From positions 930,001 through 994,000 of the forward strand of contig NZ_OY787468.1 of assembly GCF_963678845.1 (NCBI RefSeq): a DNA stretch of 64,000 nt. The letters are read 5' to 3'. The position numbers and the translations under genes are program-made. Each line of letters starts with the position of its first letter. The stretch's first letter is position 1. This DNA is from an uncultured Bacteroides sp. GTDB taxonomy: Bacteria > Bacteroidota > Bacteroidia > Bacteroidales > Bacteroidaceae. Below the pieces are notes generated by a model. The model searched no databases. It saw only the letters and a list, made by a program, of their open reading frames with translations, and was not told the DNA's origin. Shown one piece after another: positions 26,577 through 34,753 of this stretch.

Positions 26577-26756
26577 CATCATTTTTAAGAATCGGGGAGT
26601 TAAATTACCGTGAATATTAGGAATTGAGATTCTGTTTTATTTTTAATAACGTGAAAACAAATGTTTTAGGGTGTGGGAAGGATTAAAAAAAACAAAAAGG
26701 CATACTGTTTAAGTAAAAAGTATAGATTGTGGAATATGAATCTTAAAAATAAATGC

Positions 26757-26764
26757 TATTTTTG
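26757..26764 (+). promoter_or_regulatory. -7 box for tonB
   Basis: TATTTTTG matches TAnnTTTG; the leader to the ATG is about 29 nt. No good -33. Confidence 0.5.
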
Positions 26765-26799
26765 CCAGACTGAGAAGTTTGTAAACAGGAAACATTGGT

Positions 26800-27489
26800 A
26801 TGGAAATAAAGAAAATGCCTAAATTAGATTTAGAAAGGAAGAGGCCTATTGGACTGCTGATAGGGTTTACTATAGCACTTATTCTTCTTTTTGCGGCATT
26901 TCAGGTGAATATACCTAAACTAAGTGCCGATAATAGAATTGCTAATGTGGCTGTTGAAGAGGAAATGGTTCCTATTACTGTTCAAGAGGAAAGACGTGTA
27001 CCTTTGCTCTCTAAACTGGAAGAAACTCGACTGCCTTTGCCTTCAACAAATAATTATGCACAGCAGGTCGAAGAGATGGATAACTCTTATGCAACAGAGG
27101 AACCCAAAACTATTATTGTTACCAGTCATTATTCTATTCAGTATACACAACAAGAAGAACCCGAAAAGGAAGAAAATGTACAGTTAACAGAATATCAGCC
27201 GGAATTTCCTGGTGGTGAGGCTGCATTGTTAGAGTATTTAAGGAGAAAGGTAAACTATCCTGTGGCAGCACAGGAAAGTGGAATTCAGGGGCGTGTTATC
27301 GTTCAGTTTGCTATAAACCGTGACGGATCAGTCAGTGATCCGGTTGTTTTACGCAGCGTATGCCCTGTATTAGATAAAGAAGCTATTCGCGTTATTTCTT
27401 CTATGCCAAGATGGCGACCCGGAATGCAAGGGGGAAGGACCGTGAGAGCCATTTATACAATACCAGTCTCCTTCAAACTAAAATATTAA
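26800..27489 (+). CDS. Energy transducer TonB
   Basis: TonB couples the inner-membrane proton motive force to outer-membrane TonB-dependent transporters. The 229-residue protein has one N-terminal membrane helix (about 17-36), an extended charged linker rich in Glu and Pro, and a C-terminal TonB domain (about 140-229). That domain carries the family stretches EFPGGEAALLEYL, NYPVAAQESGIQGRV and PRWRPGMQGGRTVRAIYTIPV. It is separate from the exbB/exbD operon 5 kb away. A genome of this type usually has many TonB copies. Confidence 0.9.
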   Translation: MEIKKMPKLDLERKRPIGLLIGFTIALILLFAAFQVNIPKLSADNRIANVAVEEEMVPITVQEERRVPLLSKLEETRLPLPSTNNYAQQVEEMDNSYATEEPKTIIVTSHYSIQYTQQEEPEKEENVQLTEYQPEFPGGEAALLEYLRRKVNYPVAAQESGIQGRVIVQFAINRDGSVSDPVVLRSVCPVLDKEAIRVISSMPRWRPGMQGGRTVRAIYTIPVSFKLKY

Positions 27490-27520
27490 TAAGGACCAAT
27501 CTCCTTGAACCTGAAAAAGA

Positions 27521-28495
27521 ATGAATACATCGACAAAAACACTTGAAATAGTTAATCAATATATCTCAGAATTATCATATTCACATGCTCCAAAGAGTCT
27601 TTATGATCCGGTAGAATATGTCCTTTCTCTAGGAGGAAAACGCATCCGTCCGGTCTTAATGCTGATGGCTTATAATCTATATAAGGAAAATGTGAAAGAA
27701 ATACTATCTCCGGCTGTTGGTCTGGAAATTTATCATAACTTTACTTTGCTTCACGATGACCTGATGGATAAGGCGGATATGCGGAGAAATAAGCCAACCG
27801 TGCATAAGGTGTGGGATGATAACACAGCAATTCTGTCCGGTGATGCCATGTTAATTCTTGCTTATCGTTATGTTGCAGAGTGTCATTCCTCTTCTTTAAA
27901 GAATGTACTTGATACTTTTACACAGGCTGCACTCGAAGTTTGTGATGGACAGCAATTAGACATGGATTTTGAACGTAGGAATGACGTGAAGGAGGAAGAA
28001 TATCTGGAAATGATTCGTTTAAAAACGTCTGTTTTGCTGGCTGCTGCTTTAAAGATGGGAGCACTACTTGCAGGAGCTTCTGTAGAAGATGCACAGCATC
28101 TTTATGACTTTGGTGTGAATATAGGTCTTGCATTTCAGCTGAAGGACGATCTTCTGGATGTGTATGGCGATCCAAAAGTCTTTGGGAAGAATATTGGTGG
28201 AGATATCCTTTGCAACAAGAAGACATATATGCTGATAAAAGCGTTAGAGAAGGCCGACAAACAACAAGCTATTGCTTTACAGGGTTGGCTGGAAAAAGAA
28301 AGTTTTCAACCGAAAGAGAAAATTGAAGCGGTAACTACTCTTTATAACCAGATAGGCGTAAAGCTTATCTGTGAAAGTAAGATGAGAGAATATTATGCCA
28401 AAGGATTGAATAGTCTTTCTTTGGTGAGTGTGGCTGAAGAAACAAAAAGAGAACTGAAAGCTGTGGCTGAGCATTTAATGTACAGAGAAATGTAA
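27521..28495 (+). CDS. Polyprenyl diphosphate synthase
   Basis: A trans-type prenyltransferase chaining IPP onto allylic diphosphates, for quinone tails or as precursor for undecaprenyl. The 324-residue protein has GGKRIRP (38-44), the first Asp-rich motif DDLMD (79-83) and the second DDLLD (209-213). The residues before the first motif (Tyr and His at YHNFTLLH) control chain length, but product length cannot be read with confidence. It is the second gene in a run starting with tonB, followed by a hypothetical and tatD. Confidence 0.92.
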   Translation: MNTSTKTLEIVNQYISELSYSHAPKSLYDPVEYVLSLGGKRIRPVLMLMAYNLYKENVKEILSPAVGLEIYHNFTLLHDDLMDKADMRRNKPTVHKVWDDNTAILSGDAMLILAYRYVAECHSSSLKNVLDTFTQAALEVCDGQQLDMDFERRNDVKEEEYLEMIRLKTSVLLAAALKMGALLAGASVEDAQHLYDFGVNIGLAFQLKDDLLDVYGDPKVFGKNIGGDILCNKKTYMLIKALEKADKQQAIALQGWLEKESFQPKEKIEAVTTLYNQIGVKLICESKMREYYAKGLNSLSLVSVAEETKRELKAVAEHLMYREM

Positions 28496-28519
28496 AAAGA
28501 ACCCTTTTATCTACAAGAT

Positions 28520-29218
28520 ATGCCTTACAGACGATTACCTAATACTGACCAAGCACGAATCAGAGCTTTAAAGAAAGCGGTTGAAAAAGGAGAGCTATAT
28601 AATTATAACGATCTGCCTTTTTCTGTGAGAACTCTGAATGAAGCTGAAACCTTTCTGGCACGTTTTGAACAGGCACATAATTACTATAAACAGTGTTTTA
28701 ATAATCAGATATCTTCCAGCCAGAAATATCAGCCAAGTGTAAAGATGGCTAGAATTTATGTCTCTCATTTTATTCAGGTACTTAACCTGGCAGTTACTCG
28801 TTCCGAAATAAAGGAGGAACAGAAAACTCTTTATGGACTGGATCCTAAAGATTATGCTGTGCCCGATTTAACCAATGAGTCTTCTATTATTGAGTGGGGA
28901 AGTAAAATTATAAAAGGAGAGAAGGAGAGAAATAGACGAGGAGGTACTCCCATATATAATCCTACCATTGCCAAAGTTAGCGTGCATTATGAAATTTTCA
29001 AAGATGGTTATGACCAGCAGAAACATCTTCAATGGCAAACCGCCAGAAGTCTGGATATGCTAGCCTCTTTACGTGAGAAGGCTGATGGTATTATATTGGA
29101 TATATGGAATCAGGTGGAGAAGTCTTTTGAGAATCTCTCTGGTACCGAACGATTGAATCAATGCCAGGACTACGGCGTAGTTTATTATTATCGAACAGGC
29201 GAAAATAAGCCTCAATAG
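28520..29218 (+). CDS. Conserved hypothetical protein
   Basis: I do not recognise this 232-residue protein. It is soluble, mostly helical, with no signal peptide or membrane segment. It begins MPYRRLPNTDQARIRALKKA and contains an RRGGTPIYNPTIAKV segment near residue 137. The N-terminus is basic. It lies 24 nt after the prenyl synthase and 8 nt before tatD in the same orientation, so it is co-expressed with housekeeping genes. No function can be assigned. Confidence 0.75.
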   Translation: MPYRRLPNTDQARIRALKKAVEKGELYNYNDLPFSVRTLNEAETFLARFEQAHNYYKQCFNNQISSSQKYQPSVKMARIYVSHFIQVLNLAVTRSEIKEEQKTLYGLDPKDYAVPDLTNESSIIEWGSKIIKGEKERNRRGGTPIYNPTIAKVSVHYEIFKDGYDQQKHLQWQTARSLDMLASLREKADGIILDIWNQVEKSFENLSGTERLNQCQDYGVVYYYRTGENKPQ

Positions 29219-29226
29219 CTATTTAA

Positions 29227-29997
29227 ATGAATTTTATAGATACACATTCTCATCTTTTTGTGGAAGAATTTGCTGAAGACCTACCGCTTGTAATACAACG
29301 TGCCAAAGCTGTTGGTGTAAGCCGCATTTATATGCCTAATATTGATTGTTCAACCATTCAGCCATTGCTGGATACGGTTGCCCGTTATCCCGATTATTGT
29401 TTTCCGATGATTGGTCTTCATCCTACTTCTGTTAATATCGGTTTCAGGGAAGAACTGAGTGTGATGAAGAAAATGCTTGAACAGCCTCATTCTTTTGTTG
29501 CAATAGGGGAGGTGGGTATGGATTTGTATTGGGATCGTACTTATCTCTGTGAACAGTTTGAAGCCTTTGAAACACAACTACAATGGTCGGCAGAATATAA
29601 ATTACCATTAATTATCCACAGCCGTGATTCCTTTGATGAAGTTTATCAGGTAATGAAAAGGAATGAAGATAAAGAACTGAAGGGTATATTTCATAGTTTC
29701 ACAGGAACAAAGGAAGAAGCCGAACTACTTTTGCAGTTCGACGGTTTTTATTTGGGCATCAACGGAGTGGTGACATTTAAGAAATCAGCTCTTCCCGAAG
29801 TCTTGAGAAGTGTTCCTTTAGAGAGAATAGTTTTGGAGACAGATTCGCCCTATCTTACTCCGGCTCCTAACCGGGGAAAAAGGAATGAAAGTGCCAATGT
29901 GAAAGATACTCTTCTTAAATTGGCTGCTATTTATCAATGCCCGGCAGAAGAAGTTGCTGAAATAACCACTAGAAACGCTTTAAAGATATTTAATTAG
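29227..29997 (+). CDS. tatD: TatD-family metal-dependent hydrolase
   Basis: A TIM-barrel metallohydrolase of the TatD/YcfH family, with 3'-5' deoxyribonuclease activity in characterised members. In 256 residues: DTHSHL (His7, His9), GLHPTSV, GEVGMDLYWD, IIHSRDSFDEV, GIFHSFTG and ETDSPYLTP follow the family order of metal ligands. It is the last gene before tRNA-Ser. Confidence 0.93.
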   Translation: MNFIDTHSHLFVEEFAEDLPLVIQRAKAVGVSRIYMPNIDCSTIQPLLDTVARYPDYCFPMIGLHPTSVNIGFREELSVMKKMLEQPHSFVAIGEVGMDLYWDRTYLCEQFEAFETQLQWSAEYKLPLIIHSRDSFDEVYQVMKRNEDKELKGIFHSFTGTKEEAELLLQFDGFYLGINGVVTFKKSALPEVLRSVPLERIVLETDSPYLTPAPNRGKRNESANVKDTLLKLAAIYQCPAEEVAEITTRNALKIFN

Positions 29998-30018
29998 AAA
30001 CTTTTCAGACTGAATAGG

Positions 30019-30048
30019 GTTGTAAAAACAAAAAATAAATTATCTTTG
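30019..30048 (+). promoter_or_regulatory. Promoter of tRNA-Ser
   Basis: GTTG at 30019-30022 (near TTTG), an 18-nt spacer, TATCTTTG at 30041-30048. Same layout and -7 octamer as the tRNA-Gln promoter. Confidence 0.65.
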
Positions 30049-30065
30049 CGCTCGCAATCACAAAT

Positions 30066-30153
30066 GGAGAAGTGCTCGAGTGGTTGAAGAGGCACGCCTG
30101 GAAAGCGTGTAAACCTCTAAAGGGTTTCGCGAGTTCGAATCTCGCCTTCTCCG
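30066..30153 (+). tRNA. tRNA-Ser (anticodon GGA)
   Basis: An 88-nt class II tRNA. Acceptor GGAGAAG pairs with CTTCTCC; the anticodon stem CACGC/GCGTG holds the loop CTGGAAA with anticodon GGA. It has a long variable arm and a T loop TTCGAAT, and G is the discriminator. CCA is not encoded. Confidence 0.95.
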
Positions 30154-30156
30154 CAT

Positions 30157-30192
30157 AAAAAAGCAGTTTCAAGTAATTGAAGCTGCTTTTTT
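30157..30192 (+). terminator. Terminator after tRNA-Ser
   Basis: AAAAAAGCAGTTTCAA pairs with TTGAAGCTGCTTTTTT with a single mismatch, ending in six Ts. Confidence 0.85.
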
Positions 30193-30340
30193 ATGCTCTC
30201 TTTTTAGGCTAGTTTGCATGAAATTTCCTTGAAAGTTAAACCAAGAGTTAAACCAGAGGATATGGCCTTGGTTAGTCTTATTTGTAATTTTGAGCCTAAC
30301 TTCAGCTTTTTGTTTTGAAAAACGCAAAATTATCTCCCAC

Positions 30341-30433
30341 CTGCTACTAAATCCTCTGAATCCTTTTGCTGAAAAGATTTTCAGCTAGTAGCAGATAACT
30401 TTTTATCTGCTACCAACATCTTACATCTGCTAC
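30341..30433. repeat. ATCTGCTAC word array with hairpins
   Basis: In the 408-nt gap between tRNA-Ser and the aldo/keto reductase. CTGCTACTA lies at 30341. A hairpin GCTGAAAAGATTTTCAGC is at 30368-30385. GTAGCAGATAA (30388-30398) is perfectly inverted to TTATCTGCTAC (30403-30413), and ATCTGCTAC recurs at 30425. The 17-nt core AGATAACTTTTTATCTG recurs exactly at 61098-61114. Upstream, AGTTAAACCA occurs twice in tandem near 30234-30256. No gene is supported. Confidence 0.7.
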
Positions 30434-30561
30434 TACTTTTTGGGCATTGCCTTGTTGTTCTAATGAAAAAAAGTATAATTTTCAAGACCGTTTTGTACAT
30501 TTATTTGTTTATCATCTAGGAGAGCTATGTTAATGGGACGTTTTTAATAATTAAAGAAAGG

Positions 30562-31524
30562 ATGGAGACTATGATGCAAAACAGAAAATTCGGAAAATCA
30601 GATTTGGTGGTTTCGCCTATTTCTTTTGGAGGCAATATTTTTGGGTGGACCGTCAATGAACAGGAGTCTTTTGATATTCTGGATGCCTGGATTGGTGCCG
30701 GGTTCAACTTCATTGATACTGCGGATATGTATTCCATCTGGGTGCCGGGCAATGTGGGTGGCGAATCTGAAACAATTATTGGTAACTGGATGAAAAGTCG
30801 CGGTAACAGAGATAAGATTGTTATTGCTACTAAGTTGGGTATTGATATGGGTGAGGGGAGGTGCGGACTTTCTGCCAGATACATGAAGCAGGCTGTGGAA
30901 GATTCTCTGATGAGGCTGCAAACAGATTATATAGATCTTTATTTATCACATGCCGATGATCCGGATACCTCTGTTGAGGAAACAATGACTGCTTTTAATG
31001 AACTAATTAAAGAGGGGAAAGTGCGTTATGTAGGGGCATCCAATATATGTGCTTCACGGGTTGAGGCTTCCAATAAATTTGCTCGTGAAAACGGCCTTTC
31101 TCCGTATATAAGTCTGCAACCGTTGTATAATCTCTATGATCGTGCTTGTTTTGAGAAAGAGTACCTGTCACTTGTTAAAGAAGAAGATTTAGCTGTTCAA
31201 TGTTATTATTCTTTAGCTAGCGGATTTCTTACCGGGAAATATAGATGTATGGGAGATTTGACAAAGAGTCAAAGAGGTGAGGGAATTAGGCAATATATGA
31301 ATGAAAGAGGTTATGCAATACTAAAAGCACAGGATAAGCTTGCAAAAGAAAAACAGTCAACTCCGGCACAGATTGCCATTGCCTGGTTGTTACATAAAGA
31401 TTACGTTACAACACCAATAGCAAGTGCCACAAATGGAACACAGTTGGCCGATTTGTTTGCTGCCGTATCCTTGATGTTATCAGACGCAGAGATGGATTAC
31501 CTCGATTCTGCAAGTAACTATTAA
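30562..31524 (+). CDS. Aldo/keto reductase
   Basis: A 320-residue NADPH-dependent oxidoreductase of the aldo/keto reductase family. The TIM barrel shows the catalytic set: Asp in FIDTADMYS, Tyr in the same block, Lys in ATKLGI and His in LYLSHADDPD. QPLYNLYDR and GLLASGFLTGKY-like sequence (here SLASGFLTGKYR) follow. It resembles the YajO/oxidoreductase branch; the substrate is unknown. The start may instead be the Met at 30571 or 30574. Both flanking gaps contain repeat arrays. Confidence 0.88.
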   Translation: METMMQNRKFGKSDLVVSPISFGGNIFGWTVNEQESFDILDAWIGAGFNFIDTADMYSIWVPGNVGGESETIIGNWMKSRGNRDKIVIATKLGIDMGEGRCGLSARYMKQAVEDSLMRLQTDYIDLYLSHADDPDTSVEETMTAFNELIKEGKVRYVGASNICASRVEASNKFARENGLSPYISLQPLYNLYDRACFEKEYLSLVKEEDLAVQCYYSLASGFLTGKYRCMGDLTKSQRGEGIRQYMNERGYAILKAQDKLAKEKQSTPAQIAIAWLLHKDYVTTPIASATNGTQLADLFAAVSLMLSDAEMDYLDSASNY

Positions 31525-31607
31525 TAGCTGTTTTAAGCAATTATTATCCCGATAATTACAATGTTGTTCACCAATAATTAACCATTCTTTGCTTGAAGAT
31601 TAATATT

Positions 31608-31687
31608 ATGGTCGTGAGGCTACACTATTAGCCTCACGACCTTGATATGTTAGCGTCGTGACCTTACCATGTTATCCTCATGACCCT
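31608..31687. repeat. Four-unit phased palindrome array, word TCRYGA
   Basis: In the gap between the aldo/keto reductase and exbB. Cores TCGTGA (31612), TCACGA (31634), TCGTGA (31656) and TCATGA (31678) have an exact 22-nt period. GGTCGTGAGGCTA (31610-31622) is perfectly inverted to TAGCCTCACGACC (31629-31641) with a 6-nt loop. The last two units are imperfect copies of the second. Confidence 0.85.
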
Positions 31688-31808
31688 AATTGTAAAATAT
31701 CCTGTAATAATATGCAATGTCTCTAGTGTAAAGATACAATTAATGCTTTAGTATCGGTTAAGTATTGCTGTTTGTCCTCTTAAATGTGTTTAATAAATAG
31801 GAGTCTTC

Positions 31809-31840
31809 TTTGTTTAATCCAAAAAGATAATGTATTTTTG
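31809..31840 (+). promoter_or_regulatory. Promoter of the exbB operon
   Basis: Perfect consensus: TTTG at 31809-31812, 20-nt spacer, TATTTTTG at 31833-31840. Transcription should start near 31847. Confidence 0.78.
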
Positions 31841-31878
31841 AACTTTAACTTATGAAATTAATCAAATTGAACGATGCG

Positions 31879-32682
31879 ATGAAAAGAATATTGATGGCGC
31901 TTGCTGTTACAGGAATCATGATCTTTGGCGGAACACAAACAATTTATGCGCAAGATGGAGTGTCTGCAGATCAGCAGGGAACTACTGCCAATCAAGGTGA
32001 TACTGCTACTGCTACTGATGGAACGACTGCAACTCCAAAAGAGACTGTCAGCGTAAAACTGAAAGAAAAGTTTGTGGAAGGAAATCCTTTCTATATGGGA
32101 TTGGTAGCGTTTTCCTTAGTTCTGGGTCTTTCATTCTGTATTGAACGGATTATTTATCTCAATCTTTCGGAAATTAATACTCAACGTTTACTCGAAGATG
32201 TGGAACTGGCTCTTGAAAAAGGGAATGTGGATGCAGCAAAAGAAATTTGCCGCAATACCCGTGGCCCGATAGCCTCTATTTGTTACGACGGATTGATGCG
32301 AATAGAACAAGGAGCTGATGCAGTGGAGAAAGCAATAACTACCAGCGGTGGCGTACAATTGGGACTAATGGAAAAGAGTTGTTCCTGGATTTCTCTTTTT
32401 ATCAAAATAGCTCCGGCTCTGGGATTCTTGGGAACCGTGGTTGGAATGGTTCAGGCATTTGATAATGTACAGTTGGAAGGCAACATCTCTCCGGCTATTA
32501 TTGCAGGAGGAATGAAAGTGGCACTGCTTACTACCGTTTTTGGCCTTATTTCGGCTGTTATTCTGCAAATATTCTATAACTACATTCTTGCCAAGATTGA
32601 ATCTCTGACTCATGAAATGGAAGAAACAACGAATTCTCTGAATGATTTTGTGATTAAGTATAACCTGAAATATAGACAGTAA
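31879..32682 (+). CDS. exbB: MotA/TolQ/ExbB proton channel protein
   Basis: The proton-channel subunit that, with ExbD, energises TonB or Tol systems. An N-terminal signal-like helix (MKRILMALAVTGIMIFGG) is followed by a Thr/Gln-rich stretch, as in other Bacteroidetes ExbB proteins. Three membrane helices follow, with the conserved block APALGFLGTVVGMVQAF and GGMKVALLTTVFGL. The ATG at 31852 is only 5 nt from the expected transcript start, so the ATG at 31879 (267 residues) is preferred. It is the first gene of a four-gene operon. Confidence 0.9.
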   Translation: MKRILMALAVTGIMIFGGTQTIYAQDGVSADQQGTTANQGDTATATDGTTATPKETVSVKLKEKFVEGNPFYMGLVAFSLVLGLSFCIERIIYLNLSEINTQRLLEDVELALEKGNVDAAKEICRNTRGPIASICYDGLMRIEQGADAVEKAITTSGGVQLGLMEKSCSWISLFIKIAPALGFLGTVVGMVQAFDNVQLEGNISPAIIAGGMKVALLTTVFGLISAVILQIFYNYILAKIESLTHEMEETTNSLNDFVIKYNLKYRQ

Positions 32683-32697
32683 AGAAAGGGCAAAGAA

Positions 32698-33156
32698 ATG
32701 AAATCGGCTAAGTACTCTAAATACATACTTTTTCTGCTTTTAATTGTTTGTGTAGTTACAGGTGGACTTTTCTTCTTTGGCGGCAAAGTAACTTCGGTTA
32801 CAGGCGTTGCAATTCCGGTTTACACAGAATTACTTATTTATACGCTTGTTTCCATACTGGGTGCGGCTTTTTCTGTAACTCTTCTTGCACTGTTAATAAG
32901 ATGGATAGAACACTTTCGTCGCTCCCCCAAAGAGGCTGTGCGTTCAGTTCTTGGCCTTTTTATCCTGGCTTTTGTAATGCTATTTTGCTGGCTGTGTGGC
33001 AGTGGAAATGTTCTCTCTATACAAGGCTATAGTGGAACTTACAATACTCCTTGCTGGTTAAGGGTCACTGATATGCTTCTTTATAGCACTTATATTCTCA
33101 TTGGTGGTGCTGCTCTTTTAATTATTGGTTTTTATATTGCCAGGAAAGTGAGATAA
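32698..33156 (+). CDS. Small four-helix membrane protein in the exbB operon
   Basis: I do not recognise this 152-residue protein. It has four predicted membrane helices (about 9-28, 42-66, 82-101, 125-147) and a short basic loop EHFRRSPKEAV after the second. The C-terminus is basic (IARKVR). It lies 15 nt after exbB and its stop overlaps the exbD start, so it is translated together with the channel genes. An accessory subunit of the proton channel is a reasonable inference but unproven. Confidence 0.75.
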   Translation: MKSAKYSKYILFLLLIVCVVTGGLFFFGGKVTSVTGVAIPVYTELLIYTLVSILGAAFSVTLLALLIRWIEHFRRSPKEAVRSVLGLFILAFVMLFCWLCGSGNVLSIQGYSGTYNTPCWLRVTDMLLYSTYILIGGAALLIIGFYIARKVR

Positions 33157-33743
33157 TGATGAGGAGATTCCAACGGAGAATTACGGAAATTGATGCAAAC
33201 TGGGCTATAAGCGTAGTCTTTCTGCTGCTCATATTCTTTATTGTGATCTCTTCTGTAAATGTAGATATGGGATTGCAAAGACGCCTTCCGCCGGCTATTG
33301 GAAAATATGCTCCGGAAATGGTTCAGCCTCGCAATATTCTCAATATTTGCCTCACAGATACAGACGAACTGTTATGTGGAAACCGTGTAGTGGGCATTGG
33401 AGAACTTAGAGATCTGGCCAAAGCATTTATTGCGAACCCTAAAAATAACAAAGAGCTTCCGGAAAAAGAGATAAAGAAAATCCCTCTGCTGGGTAAAATG
33501 TATGTTACAACAAAGCATATAATTTCTGTGCAATGTGGAAGAAAAACTACTTATCAGGCTTATATTGATGTGCAAAACGAACTGATGGGTGCTTATAACG
33601 AACTTCGTGACGAGTTGGCCCAAAAGAAATGGAAAGTGAAGTATGCAAATCTCTCTGCTGACAAACAAAAAGCTATTTCCGCCTACTATCCGATACGTAT
33701 TTCAGAGGCGGAGCCTTTATTAAGCAAAGGAGGTACTAAATGA
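33156..33743 (+). CDS. ExbD/TolR-family biopolymer transport protein (first copy)
   Basis: A 195-residue ExbD/TolR protein: short cytoplasmic N-terminus, one membrane helix (about 17-36, AISVVFLLLIFFIVISSVNV), and a periplasmic domain. ITEIDANWAISVVF places an Asp just before the helix; ExbD proteins normally carry a proton-relay Asp within it, so this copy may be atypical. The periplasmic part contains EKEIKKIPLLGKM and a TTYQAYIDVQNELMGAYNEL segment. It overlaps the genes on both sides by 1 and 4 nt. Confidence 0.82.
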   Translation: MMRRFQRRITEIDANWAISVVFLLLIFFIVISSVNVDMGLQRRLPPAIGKYAPEMVQPRNILNICLTDTDELLCGNRVVGIGELRDLAKAFIANPKNNKELPEKEIKKIPLLGKMYVTTKHIISVQCGRKTTYQAYIDVQNELMGAYNELRDELAQKKWKVKYANLSADKQKAISAYYPIRISEAEPLLSKGGTK

Positions 33744-34195
33744 AAAGAAGATTTGAGACCCGTGAAAAGCTGGAAATTCCAAGATTGAATGCAATAGCTT
33801 TGCCTACAATCTTTCTTCTTTTGCTTTTCTTTTTTGTGATGTTAACCAATCTTCGGAAAGATAAAGTACAAGTGGGGTCGGTTGTTGCTCCGCAGGCTAC
33901 GGAATTGTCGGCAATGAAGAAAAATGCAATTATTACTACAATATATATTGGTAAATCTGCCCATAGAGCTGTAACTTCATATCGTATTCAATTGAATAAT
34001 CAAGTGGTGACGGTTGCCGGAGTAGAGGCTTATATGGAAAAGAAAAAGGAATTGCTCAAACCCAATGAATATTCTTTGATGACAGTGATGCTGAAGATTG
34101 ACAAAGATACTCCAATGGGACTCGTTTCGGATGTGAAGCAGGCCTTGCGCAGAGCAAATGTGCTGAACATTATCTATTCTGCTCGTCCTGAATAA
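33740..34195 (+). CDS. ExbD/TolR-family biopolymer transport protein (second copy)
   Basis: A 151-residue second ExbD/TolR protein with one membrane helix (about 18-36, ALPTIFLLLLFFFVMLTNL) and a periplasmic domain ending LKIDKDTPMGLVSDVKQALRRANVLNIIYSA, the usual ExbD ending. It overlaps the first exbD by 4 nt (ATGA). Paired ExbD genes with an ExbB are common in Bacteroidetes. Confidence 0.88.
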   Translation: MKRRFETREKLEIPRLNAIALPTIFLLLLFFFVMLTNLRKDKVQVGSVVAPQATELSAMKKNAIITTIYIGKSAHRAVTSYRIQLNNQVVTVAGVEAYMEKKKELLKPNEYSLMTVMLKIDKDTPMGLVSDVKQALRRANVLNIIYSARPE

Positions 34196-34204
34196 TCATT
34201 CGTT

Positions 34205-34741
34205 TTAGTTTTCTACCCCATATACCTTTTTGTATAAGGTTACTTTTACCTCATCAAAAGCTGTCTCGCTGTTTAGTTCACCTTGTGCCATCAGTAGCAT
34301 GGGCAGGTAACTATCACCCCCACGATAAGGAGGCTGCTGATATTTTTCTTTCCATAATTGGAAGCCCTGGCGCTGGTAAAAACAAATGCGGCGTTTACTT
34401 GTTTCGTTTTCAGGAAGCTCTACTTCCAAAACAATGGGACGGCCTAGCTTTTCCTTCAATGCACTAAGAACCAGCTTTCCGTATCCGCCATTTCTCTTTG
34501 TTTCATCAATCGCAAAATGCTCCACATAAATAAACTTGTCAAAGTCCCAGTAAGAAATAAATCCTATAGGTTCTTCATTTGCCAGTAGTATATTATTGTG
34601 GAAATGCTTATTCTGGTCAGTGTATTGGCGTTGCAGAGAAAGTTCCCGTCGCTCTTCCTTTGGAAAAGCGGTGGTGAGAAGTCTTTCTGCAAAACGATAA
34701 TTATCCTTGTCTGTTGTATAGATACGTTGAATGGAGATCAT
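34205..34741 (-). CDS. GNAT-family N-acetyltransferase
   Basis: A 178-residue GNAT-fold acyltransferase. The acetyl-CoA loop is ETKRNGGYGKLVLSAL (about residues 79-94), preceded by the strand YVEHFAIDE and followed by RRICFYQRQGFQLW. Substrate unknown. It follows the M64 peptidase gene by 12 nt on the same strand and is convergent with the second exbD. Confidence 0.85.
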   Translation of the reverse strand: MISIQRIYTTDKDNYRFAERLLTTAFPKEERRELSLQRQYTDQNKHFHNNILLANEEPIGFISYWDFDKFIYVEHFAIDETKRNGGYGKLVLSALKEKLGRPIVLEVELPENETSKRRICFYQRQGFQLWKEKYQQPPYRGGDSYLPMLLMAQGELNSETAFDEVKVTLYKKVYGVEN

Positions 34742-34753
34742 GTGAGATAATAG

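Noticed and set aside
30193..30300. Integrated element or integrase remnant at tRNA-Ser
   Set aside because: Only a tandem AGTTAAACCA pair is visible; there is no duplicated tRNA 3' end and no integrase coding sequence.
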